In this document: positions 28,766-37,268 of the stretch, piece by piece | Position numbering within the stretch: position 1 is the stretch's first letter | Layout: every line of letters begins with the position of its first letter | Origin: Armatimonadota bacterium | GTDB lineage: Bacteria; Sysuimicrobiota; Sysuimicrobiia; Sysuimicrobiales; Sysuimicrobiaceae | Assembly (NCBI GenBank): GCA_025059775.1 | Contig: JANXCW010000003.1 | Location: forward strand, 144,284-208,283 | Length of the DNA stretch: 64,000 bases | Direction: 5' to 3' | Position numbers and translations under genes: made by a program | The notes under the pieces: generated by a model | The model's input: only the letters and a program-made list of their open reading frames with translations | Databases searched by the model: none | What the model was told of the DNA's origin: nothing

Positions 28766-29664
28766 GGTTCCACCCGCAGCTGGCCCAGGAGGGTGATGGA
28801 CTTGCGGGCTCCCCGGTCGCCGTGGGCCCCCTGCCACACCCCGAAGGCCACCGCGTACGTGCCACCCGGACGGAGCGTGATCTCCTTGGGATCAGCGGCG
28901 CGAAGGGGCTTGCCGAGCACCACCCGCCACCGCCCCTCCTTCCAGGTACCTCGTCCCGCGGCGTTCTGGGTCGGTAGCTGTTCCAACGTCCCGGCTCCCT
29001 GCGCTACCAACTTCTCCACGGGGCTGGCCTTGCGGGGCTGGGAGAGGGGGTTGCCCACGTGCCACCCGGGCAGCCACCGGCGGGCTTCAGGGGGATAGGC
29101 GTCCGGGAGTTTCGGCGGGTGCTGCGCACCCACCAGAGGCGGGTAGAAGTCGAAGGCCACGTTGGGAAACGCCGTCTCGAGGTCCTGGAAGCCTGCGTCC
29201 ACGTCCAGCTGCCAGTCTGCGCGCCAGTGCAGCACCGTCGCCGGCGTCTTCGGCGTCCCCATCATCCACTCGGTGGCGCCCGCACCCGCGGGCAAGAGCA
29301 TGACCCCGCATCCGTCTTTGAACTCCCGGCTTTTGACCGTCCTCCGATCCGGACGGGGGTCCTGCCACTCCAGGAGGAACGCCACCCGTTGGCCGTCGTG
29401 GGCGGCGCGGACCCGCAACGAGGCCACGGACGGACGTATCTTGGTGGGCAGCGCCATGGCCTGGCCCACCAGACCGACCTCTGTGGGCGGCACGCTGCGC
29501 CAGACCTCCGCCTCGGGATCCACTGCCAGGGGTGCGGGGACACGCAGCGCCCGCAGGTCGGGCTGGGCGGAGGGCTGTGCCGGCGCCGAGGAGGGCAGGG
29601 CAACTGTGCCCAGAGCTGCGAGTCCGGCCAGGGCCTGACGTCGGGTGATCTTTTGGACCGCCAT
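28762..29664 (-). CDS. Gamma subunit of DMSO-reductase type II enzyme (heme b, NxrC/EbdC-like)
   Basis: A twin-arginine-like signal (KITRRQALAGLAALGTVAL) leads a 300-residue beta-rich protein. The region RAAHDGQRVAFLLEWQDPRPD and the later LPDAYPPEARRW resemble the heme-binding gamma subunits of ethylbenzene dehydrogenase, selenate and chlorate reductases and NxrC-type proteins. These are periplasmic and hold one heme b between Met and Lys or His. It lies directly after the iron-sulfur subunit and overlaps the chaperone gene. It would pass electrons between the beta subunit and a soluble or membrane carrier. Confidence 0.8.
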   Translation of the reverse strand: MAVQKITRRQALAGLAALGTVALPSSAPAQPSAQPDLRALRVPAPLAVDPEAEVWRSVPPTEVGLVGQAMALPTKIRPSVASLRVRAAHDGQRVAFLLEWQDPRPDRRTVKSREFKDGCGVMLLPAGAGATEWMMGTPKTPATVLHWRADWQLDVDAGFQDLETAFPNVAFDFYPPLVGAQHPPKLPDAYPPEARRWLPGWHVGNPLSQPRKASPVEKLVAQGAGTLEQLPTQNAAGRGTWKEGRWRVVLGKPLRAADPKEITLRPGGTYAVAFGVWQGAHGDRGARKSITLLGQLRVEP

Positions 29665-29673
29665 GGGAGCACC

Positions 29674-30813
29674 TCAGGTGACGTTGTACCGGTAGGCCCG
29701 GTGGTCCGGGTCGTAGGCGGGCCGGACCATGGTGGGCTCCTTGAGGGGTACGCGCACCACCTCCTCCCCGCGGTCGTCGTACCCATACACGAGCCCCCGG
29801 GCGACCCGGAAACGGTGCACGATCCGGTCCGTGGACACCGCCAGCAGGAGCACGCCCCGCAGCTCCTCATCCTTCCCCTCCATGGCCCGTCGGTAGGTGG
29901 CCGCGGCCTGCTCCACGCCGGGTCCGAAGAGCATCTGGAGGAACCGGAGGTTGCCCACGTGCACGGGCGGGATGTAGTACACGTTCGCCTCCAGACCCAG
30001 CTGCGGAAGTAGCGGCAGGGCCACCTTGCGCACGTGGACGAGGAAGTCCACGGGGTTGTCGGGGCGTGCCCGGTCTGGGGTGCTCACGAACCCGAAGGTC
30101 CGGATCTTCCCGATACAGGTACGCATGCAGCGGGGCTGGATCCCCCGTTCCACCGCGGGGAAGCAGAGCACGCACTTCTCCGACACCCGGGTGGTGTGGT
30201 TGTAGAAGACCTTCTTGAACGGGCACTCCTTCAGGCACTCACGGTACCCGCGGCACCGCTGCTGGTCCAGAAGCACGATGCCGTCCTCGGGCCGCTTGTA
30301 GATGGCCGTGCGGGGGCAGCTGGCCAGGCACGCAGGGTACGTGCAGTGGTTGCAGATGCGGGGTAGGTAGAAGAACCACAGGTCGTGGGGCAAGCGCAGG
30401 TAGAAACGCTCCTCCGTGAGGGGCGCGTTCGTCTCGTCCTCTCCCCGGTTCGGATACGCGTAGTCCAGGTCCTCGGGGAGGTAGCCCAGGGCGCGCTCGC
30501 CCGCTGGCGCCGCCTCGAAGACGGTCTTGCCCCGGTAGACGCCGCCCTCCCAGGTCTGCGGACCGAGCCTTTCCAGAATCCGCACGTCCCACGCCAGGGG
30601 GTAGGAGCCCCAGGGCTTGGTCTCCACGTTGTTCCAGAACATGTACTCCTGGCCCTTACCGGACGTCCACGTGGTCTTGCAGGCCATGGTGCAGGTCTGG
30701 CAGGCGATGCACTTGTTGGTGTCGAACACCGCCGCCGCCTGCCGACGGGGCCGTTGGCCCTCGAAGGGGTAGTCCATCTCCCGGCCGATCTGCCAGTTGT
30801 ACACCTTCGGCAT
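29674..30813 (-). CDS. nxrB: Iron-sulfur beta subunit of NXR/Nar-type enzyme (NxrB/NarH-like)
   Basis: ATG 30813 gives 379 residues starting MPKVYNWQIGREMDYPFEG, very like NxrB starts. Four Cys clusters are clear: CIACQTCTMACK; CNHCTYPACLASCPR; CRGYRECLKECPFKK; and CVLCFPAVERGIQPRCMRTC. They would hold three 4Fe-4S and one 3Fe-4S or fourth cluster; the CRGY site has Tyr where the third-position Cys is replaced (Trp in NarH). The tail NVYYIPPVHVGNLRFLQMLFGPG is the family C-terminal signature. It follows the alpha gene by two bases. It has no signal of its own, so it is probably exported with alpha. Confidence 0.9.
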   Translation of the reverse strand: MPKVYNWQIGREMDYPFEGQRPRRQAAAVFDTNKCIACQTCTMACKTTWTSGKGQEYMFWNNVETKPWGSYPLAWDVRILERLGPQTWEGGVYRGKTVFEAAPAGERALGYLPEDLDYAYPNRGEDETNAPLTEERFYLRLPHDLWFFYLPRICNHCTYPACLASCPRTAIYKRPEDGIVLLDQQRCRGYRECLKECPFKKVFYNHTTRVSEKCVLCFPAVERGIQPRCMRTCIGKIRTFGFVSTPDRARPDNPVDFLVHVRKVALPLLPQLGLEANVYYIPPVHVGNLRFLQMLFGPGVEQAAATYRRAMEGKDEELRGVLLLAVSTDRIVHRFRVARGLVYGYDDRGEEVVRVPLKEPTMVRPAYDPDHRAYRYNVT

Positions 30814-30815
30814 AA

Positions 30816-33800
30816 CTACCTCCGCTTCAAGACGATGAACTCCCCAGCCAGGTACCGGCGCACCGCCTCCGACTCGAAGCGGGGTCGGAAGCCTTGCGCC
30901 GCGGGCGCCCACAGGCCCTTGCCGTCCTCCCCACCGGACTCGGCGCGACGGATCCGTACGTAACTCTCCTTCGGCGCACCGATAGCCCCGTGGACGTCGA
31001 GGGAAAAGCCAGTGGCCAGGACCTGGCCAATGGTTTCTTTGCGAACGAGGCTGTCCGTCAACAGCGTGGGCCGGAGCCACGCGCGGGTCACGGACTGATG
31101 ACTGCCATACCGGTAGGCGGCCTGGTAGTTGGTCCGAGGGTTCTTGGCCAATCCGTCCCGGCGCTTCTCGTGCCCCTCCACGCTCCCGTGGGTGGCTACG
31201 TAAAAGTGGAACCAGGCGCGGCCGGTCCCCTGCATGATGCTCGGGTAGTAGCGGGCCCGGACGAGCCAACGGAAGATGCGCCGCTCCTCCGGCCTGCGCT
31301 CGTAGCCTACGAACGGGCGGTCCTGTGGGTCAGCCTCGCACCACACGTAGTCTCCGTCCGCGATCCCCAAGCGTCGCGCGTCCTCGGGGTTCAGGTCGAT
31401 GTAGCCCTCGCTGACCCAGGGCTTGCGGCGGTCGTGCCGGTAGAAGTCTCCGAAAGGCCCCCAGAAAACCACGTCCAGGTCCGTGCTGGCTCCCGTGGAG
31501 TGGCAGGCGTGGCGGTACTTGGGGGTGATCAAGACGTGCGTATAGCCGATCTTGCGCAGGGGGTGGCGGCTCGCCACGACCTCCTCGGGGCTGCGGATCA
31601 CGTTGCGGACCTGCCGGACTTCGGTGCGGAGGTCTTCCGTTCGCAAGCCGTACGCCTCCGGGGGAGCCGGCCGCAAGGCGGGGTGTGGCTTGGCCACGAT
31701 GACGTTGGGCTCATGGTGGGTCCCGTCCACGGGCTCCCGGTGGACGGGTAGGTTCTCCCCGTGCTCGAGGAATTCGTCCTCCTCCCGGTAGAACTCCAGG
31801 CGGCCTGTCTTCGTGTACCAGGGCTTGCTCTCCTGGGTCTGCTCCCAGCCCACCACCCTGGGGCTGGTCCGGGTGAGCAGGTACAGGGGTGTGCCATTGC
31901 GGCAGCTTTCGAGGAGCTGCCGGTAGGTATAGCCACGGGTGGTGTTGCCTGCCCGGAAGACGCGGTCGATGTACACCTCCGGCTTGCCCGTGAGCACGAA
32001 GTGCCAGTAGTCGCGGAACCGGCGGTCCCCCGTGAGCTCGGCGAGCTTCCCTGCCACCCCGGCCCAGCACTCGAGGTCATCCCGGGTGTCGAACAGGCGC
32101 GGGAGAGGGGAGGGAGGCCAGGCCTGAAGGAAGGGATTGGTCACGGCGGCATACACGTCGTGGAGCTTGCGTTCGACCCAGGAGTCGACCGCGAACACCA
32201 CGTCGGCGTACTCGCAGGTGGCGGTCCAGAACCAGTCCGCCACCACCACCATTTCCACCTTCGGGAGGGTGTTCACCACGAGGTTGTACGCCCACTTGGC
32301 GTTGCCGAGGATGGAGTTCGTGTTGGCCCACAGGGCAGCCTTCGTCGGGGTCGGCATGTGGGTCTTCCCGGTAAATTGCTTGCGGCCCACCCGCAGCGGC
32401 CGGTCGTCGTAGTTGAAGAAGTGCGCCGACTCGCCCCTCCAGTACGCCCGGACGCGGGCTGCCCGGTCAGGGTCGAGCTCCGGATGGAAGGGGTCCTCGT
32501 GGATGTACTGGACGATGCCGGGAAGTAAGGCCAAGCGGTAGTTGCCCGCGTAGCTCCCCACCGTGCCCCCGAAGTGGCCGACGTTGTTGCTGAGAGCCGC
32601 CACCAGGATGATGGCGCGGTCCTTCAGATCGGCGTTGAAGAAGTGGTTGGGGCCCATGCCGGTCACGAACAGGGTCTTCGCCTTGTTCTGGGCGATCTGG
32701 CGTGCCAGGTTCACCACGGCCTGTGGCGGGGCTCCGGTGATCCGGCTGGCGTTCTCCGGTGTCCACGTGTCCAGGAGGTACTGCTTCAGGAGGTCGAACA
32801 CAGGCCGCACGGCCACCCGCCTCCCGTCCCGGAGCGTTACCTGGAACTCTCCTTCGAGGGCCGGGTCGAGCCCCGTGGCTGCGAAGTGACGGCCCACCTG
32901 GTCGCGGGTGACCGGTTTCGGGGAGTTGGTCCTGCGGTCCCACACCACGAAGTCGTCCCACTCCTCCCGCAGGGCTTGAGGAATGAGCTGCGCCTCTTGC
33001 TCCGCGGGCGGGGGGATGGGTTCGCCGGGCTGCAGGACCCGGGTGCCGTTCCGTAAGGGTGCGGGCCGGTGGTCCGAGAACACGTCCCGGGCCCGCAGCT
33101 CCTTGAGTGTGTCCATGCGGACCAGGAGCGGCAGGTCCGTGAACTGCTTGACGAAGTCCTCGTCGTACAGCCGCTCGCGAAGGAGGACCTGTGCTAGGCC
33201 CAGGGCGAAGGCGGGGTCGGTGCCCGGCCGGATCACGATCACCTCGTCCGCCTTGGAGCTGCTGGACTGGTACTCGGGGGCGATGGTGACCACGCGGGCG
33301 CCGTGCAGCTTGGCCTCCGTGAGCCAGTGGCCGTCCGGCATCTTGGTGGCGATCCAGTTCTTGCCCCACAGAAGAATCAGGCGCGCGTTCTCCGCGGTAT
33401 ACAGGTCGAAGTCCAGGGTCTGCTGCCCCGTGACCATGGGGTGTCCAGGGGGTAGGTCGGTGTGCCAAGCGTAGTTGTCCCAGCCGCGGCCGCCCTTGGC
33501 CTCCTCCGGCCCCACCTTGCGGACGTAGGCGTCCAGCAGGGCGACCATATTGGCCATGCGGTACAATCCCCCAGTGCGGAACGGCGCGATGAAGGGCATC
33601 CCACCTCGGAACTTGAGCGTGCGGGTGCCGGCCCCTTCCATGGCCTCCACCATGTCGGGGTCGTAGCCCTGTCGCAGGAGCCGCTGTCTGCCGACCTCCC
33701 CGGAGTACGTCTGCGCGATGTTCAGCAGTGCCTTCGCCACGTACGTGAACGCCTCGTCCCAGCTCACCCGGACGAACTCCTCCTTGCCGCGTCCCTCGAA

Positions 33801-34358
33801 GTAGCCCGCGGGCGGCGCGCCTGTTTCGGGGTCACGGGGGAACCCTGCGTCCACCCACTCCTTGAAGCCCTTGCGGACCATGGGGCCCTTGACGCGGCGG
33901 TCGGAGTAGAACCGCCGCACGTACGCGAGCCCGCTGATGCAGATGCGCGGGTCCCACCGGGCGGAAGCCTGGTTGCCGTACAGGTCCGTGGCTTTGCCGT
34001 AGCCGAAGCTGGGGTCCGCGTACACCACCACGCCGTTTTTCACGCTGGCCCGCAGCAGGCACCCGTGGGTGTCGTTGGGCGCGCACAGGTAGTGGAAGGT
34101 CAGTTCGGGGGTGTACAGCTCCCGGTAGACCTTCTCCCAGTCCCGGTTGGGGTACTTCTGCAAGGGGTTCGTGCCGGGCTCGAGGGGCTGCAGCACGGAG
34201 AAGCTGAGCAGTTCGTCCGGAAGCTCGAGTCCCGCAAGGGCTGCCGCAGCGGCCGGAAGGCTGGCCAGGAACTCCCGGCGGGTCAGGCGAAACGTCGGAC
34301 CCAACGGACCCACCTCCTTCCGCGAGGCCTCGAAAGCACGATAGGCAGCGTGCCGCAC
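30816..34358 (-). CDS. nxrA: Molybdopterin alpha subunit, nitrite oxidoreductase/nitrate reductase type
   Basis: The 1180-residue catalytic subunit has a twin-arginine signal (RLTRREFLASLPAAAAA, residues 24-40), so it works outside the cytoplasm. The proximal 4Fe-4S site reads C92-x3-D96-x3-C100 with C140 downstream; NarG has H-x3-C-x3-C. The Mo-ligand Asp is predicted as D301 in TDLPPGHPMVTG, aligned with CDLPPASP of NarG. FKEWVDAGFPRDPETGAPP and GKATDLYGNQASARWDPR are hallmarks I associate with the NXR, anammox and archaeal-type nitrate reductase branch. Direction (nitrite oxidation or nitrate reduction) cannot be read from sequence. It heads an alpha-beta-gamma-chaperone operon. Confidence 0.85.
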   Translation of the reverse strand: MRHAAYRAFEASRKEVGPLGPTFRLTRREFLASLPAAAAALAGLELPDELLSFSVLQPLEPGTNPLQKYPNRDWEKVYRELYTPELTFHYLCAPNDTHGCLLRASVKNGVVVYADPSFGYGKATDLYGNQASARWDPRICISGLAYVRRFYSDRRVKGPMVRKGFKEWVDAGFPRDPETGAPPAGYFEGRGKEEFVRVSWDEAFTYVAKALLNIAQTYSGEVGRQRLLRQGYDPDMVEAMEGAGTRTLKFRGGMPFIAPFRTGGLYRMANMVALLDAYVRKVGPEEAKGGRGWDNYAWHTDLPPGHPMVTGQQTLDFDLYTAENARLILLWGKNWIATKMPDGHWLTEAKLHGARVVTIAPEYQSSSSKADEVIVIRPGTDPAFALGLAQVLLRERLYDEDFVKQFTDLPLLVRMDTLKELRARDVFSDHRPAPLRNGTRVLQPGEPIPPPAEQEAQLIPQALREEWDDFVVWDRRTNSPKPVTRDQVGRHFAATGLDPALEGEFQVTLRDGRRVAVRPVFDLLKQYLLDTWTPENASRITGAPPQAVVNLARQIAQNKAKTLFVTGMGPNHFFNADLKDRAIILVAALSNNVGHFGGTVGSYAGNYRLALLPGIVQYIHEDPFHPELDPDRAARVRAYWRGESAHFFNYDDRPLRVGRKQFTGKTHMPTPTKAALWANTNSILGNAKWAYNLVVNTLPKVEMVVVADWFWTATCEYADVVFAVDSWVERKLHDVYAAVTNPFLQAWPPSPLPRLFDTRDDLECWAGVAGKLAELTGDRRFRDYWHFVLTGKPEVYIDRVFRAGNTTRGYTYRQLLESCRNGTPLYLLTRTSPRVVGWEQTQESKPWYTKTGRLEFYREEDEFLEHGENLPVHREPVDGTHHEPNVIVAKPHPALRPAPPEAYGLRTEDLRTEVRQVRNVIRSPEEVVASRHPLRKIGYTHVLITPKYRHACHSTGASTDLDVVFWGPFGDFYRHDRRKPWVSEGYIDLNPEDARRLGIADGDYVWCEADPQDRPFVGYERRPEERRIFRWLVRARYYPSIMQGTGRAWFHFYVATHGSVEGHEKRRDGLAKNPRTNYQAAYRYGSHQSVTRAWLRPTLLTDSLVRKETIGQVLATGFSLDVHGAIGAPKESYVRIRRAESGGEDGKGLWAPAAQGFRPRFESEAVRRYLAGEFIVLKRR

Positions 34359-34387
34359 CGTGCAGGCACACTACCCGACCGATCCTG

Positions 34388-34404
34388 CGGACTTTTTCTG
34401 TCCG
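34388..34404. other. Small stem-loop upstream of nxrA
   Basis: CGGAC (34388-34392) and GTCCG (34400-34404) flank a TTTTTCT loop 30 bases before the alpha-subunit start. It lies in the leader region of the minus-strand operon. Its role is unknown. Confidence 0.3.
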
Positions 34405-34413
34405 TACCTGCTT

Positions 34414-34465
34414 GATACCCCATCGGGAGGTGTAGATCCATCGGTTCTCGACCCGATGGGGTATC
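34414..34465. repeat. Perfect 14-bp inverted repeat between yeeE-like gene and nxrA
   Basis: The arms GATACCCCATCGGG (34414-34427) and CCCGATGGGGTATC (34452-34465) are exactly complementary, with a 24-base spacer. The element fills the 124-base gap between the transporter and the molybdoenzyme operon. No T run follows on the minus strand, so it is not a classic terminator. It could be a large operator, an mRNA-processing hairpin or a dispersed repeat. Confidence 0.6.
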
Positions 34466-34482
34466 GGGTGTAGGCCCGAACT

Positions 34483-35586
34483 TCAGAGAAATCTCCGGCC
34501 TACGAGGAAAGTAGTTGCCCTCAGCCCTGCCCGGGCCCCCAGGTACAGGCCCAGGGCGTAGATCCAGCCGTCCACCCGGAGGGTGGCCACCGCGCTCCAG
34601 AAGCCGGAGACGTTGCAGCCGATGGCTACCCACACCGCCACGCCCATGCCCACCCCGCCCAGGAATCCCGTGAGCGCCTCCCGCATCCGCCACGCCCGGA
34701 ACCCCGCGAATTCCCCGGCCAGCAGGGCTCCGGTGAGGGCCCCCAGGATGAGGCCCACGTCCAGGTGGAATCCCGGATCGAGGGCCGGGATGCGCATCCC
34801 CCAGTACCGGGCCCACGGAAGGTCCCGGACCCCGGGATCCACGGTTCCGGCTGCCCACAGCACGAACCGCGCCAGGGGCAGCTGCACGCCCAGGGCGGAG
34901 TGGTACGCGAACTGGATCACGAAGAGGAGGGCAAACGCGGTCCCGCCCACCCATGCGGGCCAGGGGTGCTCGAAGACCCGTTCCAGGAAGGTTCCCGGGT
35001 TGGCGGCAGAAGGCACGGGGCTGGGCCGTGGCCCGAGGCGCAGGTACAGAACGCTCAGGGCGGCCAGGTTGAGGACAGTGGCAGGCCCCAGGCCGATGAG
35101 GTCCGGAAGGAAGATCCGCCACCCCTGATCCAGGAGCCGTTCCGTGAGGGGCCACGTATAGGCGGCACCGAGGCCGTTCCCTACGAGGATTCCCAGAAAA
35201 GCCGCGAGGCTCTTGGACTGTCCCGTGCCCAGGCGGTACAGGGTTCCCGTCATACATCCGCCTGCGAAGGGCATGGAGAACCCGAAGAGGGCAGATCCCA
35301 CCAGGGTGTGCAGGCCGAAGGGGATGCGGGGGGGACGATTCCACCCCAGTGCCATCACCAGCGCGGAGCCCGCGGACGCCACGGCCAGGCCCAGGAGGAT
35401 GCCCCGCAGGAGTTCCCGGTTTCCGTAGAAAGCGGAGGCAAAGCACAGCCTGGTACGCTGCAGCACGAAGCCGTAGCCCAGCCCCAGGAGGAGCAGCACC
35501 GCCGCGGCCTGCAGGCCCTGCGTCCAGGCCAGTCCCGCCGTGACCGCGGTTAGGGCCACCACCGCCGCGGCGGCACCCAGGTTCAT
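34483..35586 (-). CDS. YeeE/YedE-family sulfur-compound transporter (TsuA type)
   Basis: A polytopic membrane protein of 367 residues with about nine to ten helices. The two homologous halves carry the Cys motifs of the family: RTRLCFASAFYG, FAGGCMTGTLYRLG and AIGCNVSGFWSA. In TsuA these Cys line the path that relays thiosulfate through the membrane. ATG 35586 is chosen because the sequence before it is not hydrophobic. With TusA-like and sulfide-dehydrogenase genes upstream on the same strand it probably imports thiosulfate or a related sulfur species, or handles sulfane sulfur. Confidence 0.85.
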   Translation of the reverse strand: MNLGAAAAVVALTAVTAGLAWTQGLQAAAVLLLLGLGYGFVLQRTRLCFASAFYGNRELLRGILLGLAVASAGSALVMALGWNRPPRIPFGLHTLVGSALFGFSMPFAGGCMTGTLYRLGTGQSKSLAAFLGILVGNGLGAAYTWPLTERLLDQGWRIFLPDLIGLGPATVLNLAALSVLYLRLGPRPSPVPSAANPGTFLERVFEHPWPAWVGGTAFALLFVIQFAYHSALGVQLPLARFVLWAAGTVDPGVRDLPWARYWGMRIPALDPGFHLDVGLILGALTGALLAGEFAGFRAWRMREALTGFLGGVGMGVAVWVAIGCNVSGFWSAVATLRVDGWIYALGLYLGARAGLRATTFLVGRRFL

Positions 35587-35590
35587 CCGG

Positions 35591-36028
35591 TCACTCCTCC
35601 ACGATGAACTCCCCGTACATGGTGGCGTCGTGCCCCGGTACCGTGCACACATACCGGTACCGGCCCGGCCGATCCGGTACGAACCGGATCTCCTCCCGCT
35701 CCCCCGGGCCCAGCACCCGGGTCCTCGCGCCGGAGAAGACCGGCTCCAGATACGGGGCCCGCTCCCGCGGGCCCACCACCCAGAGGTCGTGCTGCAGGCT
35801 ATCCCGGTTCTCCAGCATCAGCCGCACCGGCCGTCCCACTCTGACCCGGAGAAGGGGGCCGGGGATGCGGCCTCCGAACCGCATCCCCGGATCTGCGGTC
35901 ACCACGAGAACCTGTTCCCCTACCGATGCGCGGCTCCGAACCTGGCAGCCCGTGAGGAGAGCCGCGAGGAGGATCACACAGGCGTTCCCGATCAGCCGTA
36001 GGCGGCCCGCAGGATCCCGTACTCCCAC
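35591..36028 (-). CDS. Cupredoxin lipoprotein
   Basis: GTG 36028 begins inside the end of the flavoprotein gene and yields a lipoprotein signal ending LLAALLTGC. The mature domain is a cupredoxin with a complete type 1 copper site: His in LQHDLWVV, then Cys, His and Met in YVCTVPGHDATMYGEF. About 100 mature residues form the beta sandwich. A membrane-anchored blue copper protein beside a sulfide dehydrogenase flavoprotein that lacks a cytochrome partner suggests it is that enzyme's electron acceptor, or a donor and acceptor for the molybdoenzyme (inference). GTG 35977 is an alternative start with an unusually short signal. Confidence 0.82.
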   Translation of the reverse strand: MGVRDPAGRLRLIGNACVILLAALLTGCQVRSRASVGEQVLVVTADPGMRFGGRIPGPLLRVRVGRPVRLMLENRDSLQHDLWVVGPRERAPYLEPVFSGARTRVLGPGEREEIRFVPDRPGRYRYVCTVPGHDATMYGEFIVEE

Positions 36029-37257
36029 CGTTTCCGATCCTCCACGTGCTTGGGGCTGGCGGGTGCGGTTCGGCTGCGAGCTCCCACGGGCCGTCCCTCC
36101 CGGTCCCACGCGGCCTCCACGAAGAGGGCCTCCCGGCGCGAGACGTACGGCCAGCACTGGTTGAACACAGGGTCGGGCTCTCCCCGGTCGCGGCCCAGGG
36201 CCCGGGCGATGGCGTAGGCGGCGTTGCGGCCCTGCAGGAAAGCCGTGAACGCGCTCTTGGTGTACGGGGAGGCGGCCACGTCGCCCATGGCGTACACGTT
36301 CTCGTGGCTGCGGCTGCGCCAGGTGGCGGGGTCGATGGGGATGAAGGGCGCTCCCAGCCCCGCCTCCTCCACAAAGAGCGGCGCCCGCTGGGACGGGATC
36401 ACGCTCGCGAGGTCGAACCGCTGCCGCTCGCCCCGGTCGGAGATCAGGGTTCGGGTGGCGGGGTCCAGCTCCACCACCTTGAAACTGGGCTTGTAGACGA
36501 TGCCCTTCTCGGAGAGCACCCGGCGCCACAGGTCCGCGAGGGCCGGCGGTTGGGGCCGGTCGCTGCTGTCGAGCACCACCACCTCCGCCCGGATCCCCTT
36601 GTTCCTCCAGTATTCCTGCACCAGGCACGCGATCTCGTAGGGGCCGGGTGGGCACTTGTAGGGCGGAGGAGGTACCGCGATGACGAACGTGCCGCCCCGG
36701 AACGCTTCCACGGCCCGGCGGAGCTCCAGGGTTCCCGCCCAGGTCCACGCATGCGGGCTCAGCCTGCGGTTCTCCAGGAGGTTGCGGATCTCGTCCTCCG
36801 CGGGCACCAGACCCGTGGCCACCGCGAGCACCGTGTACTCGATAAAGCCCTGGGGCGTGATCACCCGGTTGTCCCGCAGGCGCAGCCCTGTAACGGGTGC
36901 CCGGATGACCTGGATCCCGTCCCGCTGGAGCCCCTCGAAGGTCACCGTGACCTTTCGGGGATCCTCCAGTCCCACGATGTAGTCCACGTGGGAGGGCCCG
37001 GACACATAGCTGGGATTGCGCTCCAGCACCACCACCTCCACGTCCGGGGCCAGCTTGCGCAGGGTCCGGGCGCACATGGCGCCGCTGATTCCTGCCCCCA
37101 CGATCACCACCCGGCGGGTGGGGCGAGGGAGGATGGGCCGGCTGGGCTCCTGCGCCACGGCCCAGCCCAAGAACTCCTCCCCAAAGCTTCCCGTGGCCGC
37201 GGCCAGGGTGGCCCCACCCAGGACCTTGAGGACCTGCCTTCGCGTGAGCCGATCCAT
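35992..37257 (-). CDS. fccB: Sulfide dehydrogenase flavoprotein (FccB-like)
   Basis: The 421-residue protein has a twin-arginine signal (DRLTRRQVLKVLGGATLA) and an FAD-binding Rossmann fold (RRVVIVGAGISGAMCARTL). It matches the flavocytochrome c sulfide dehydrogenase flavoprotein: Cys in PPYKCPPGPYE and Cys in FNQCWPYVS are the pair that forms the redox disulfide over the flavin. The NVYAMGDVA segment binds FAD, and the C-terminal domain is of FccB type. No fccA cytochrome gene is adjacent; a cupredoxin overlaps its 3' end instead. Periplasmic oxidation of sulfide to sulfane sulfur is the likely reaction. Confidence 0.87.
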   Translation of the reverse strand: MDRLTRRQVLKVLGGATLAAATGSFGEEFLGWAVAQEPSRPILPRPTRRVVIVGAGISGAMCARTLRKLAPDVEVVVLERNPSYVSGPSHVDYIVGLEDPRKVTVTFEGLQRDGIQVIRAPVTGLRLRDNRVITPQGFIEYTVLAVATGLVPAEDEIRNLLENRRLSPHAWTWAGTLELRRAVEAFRGGTFVIAVPPPPYKCPPGPYEIACLVQEYWRNKGIRAEVVVLDSSDRPQPPALADLWRRVLSEKGIVYKPSFKVVELDPATRTLISDRGERQRFDLASVIPSQRAPLFVEEAGLGAPFIPIDPATWRSRSHENVYAMGDVAASPYTKSAFTAFLQGRNAAYAIARALGRDRGEPDPVFNQCWPYVSRREALFVEAAWDREGRPVGARSRTAPASPKHVEDRKRWEYGILRAAYG

Positions 37258-37268
37258 GCTTCACCCCC

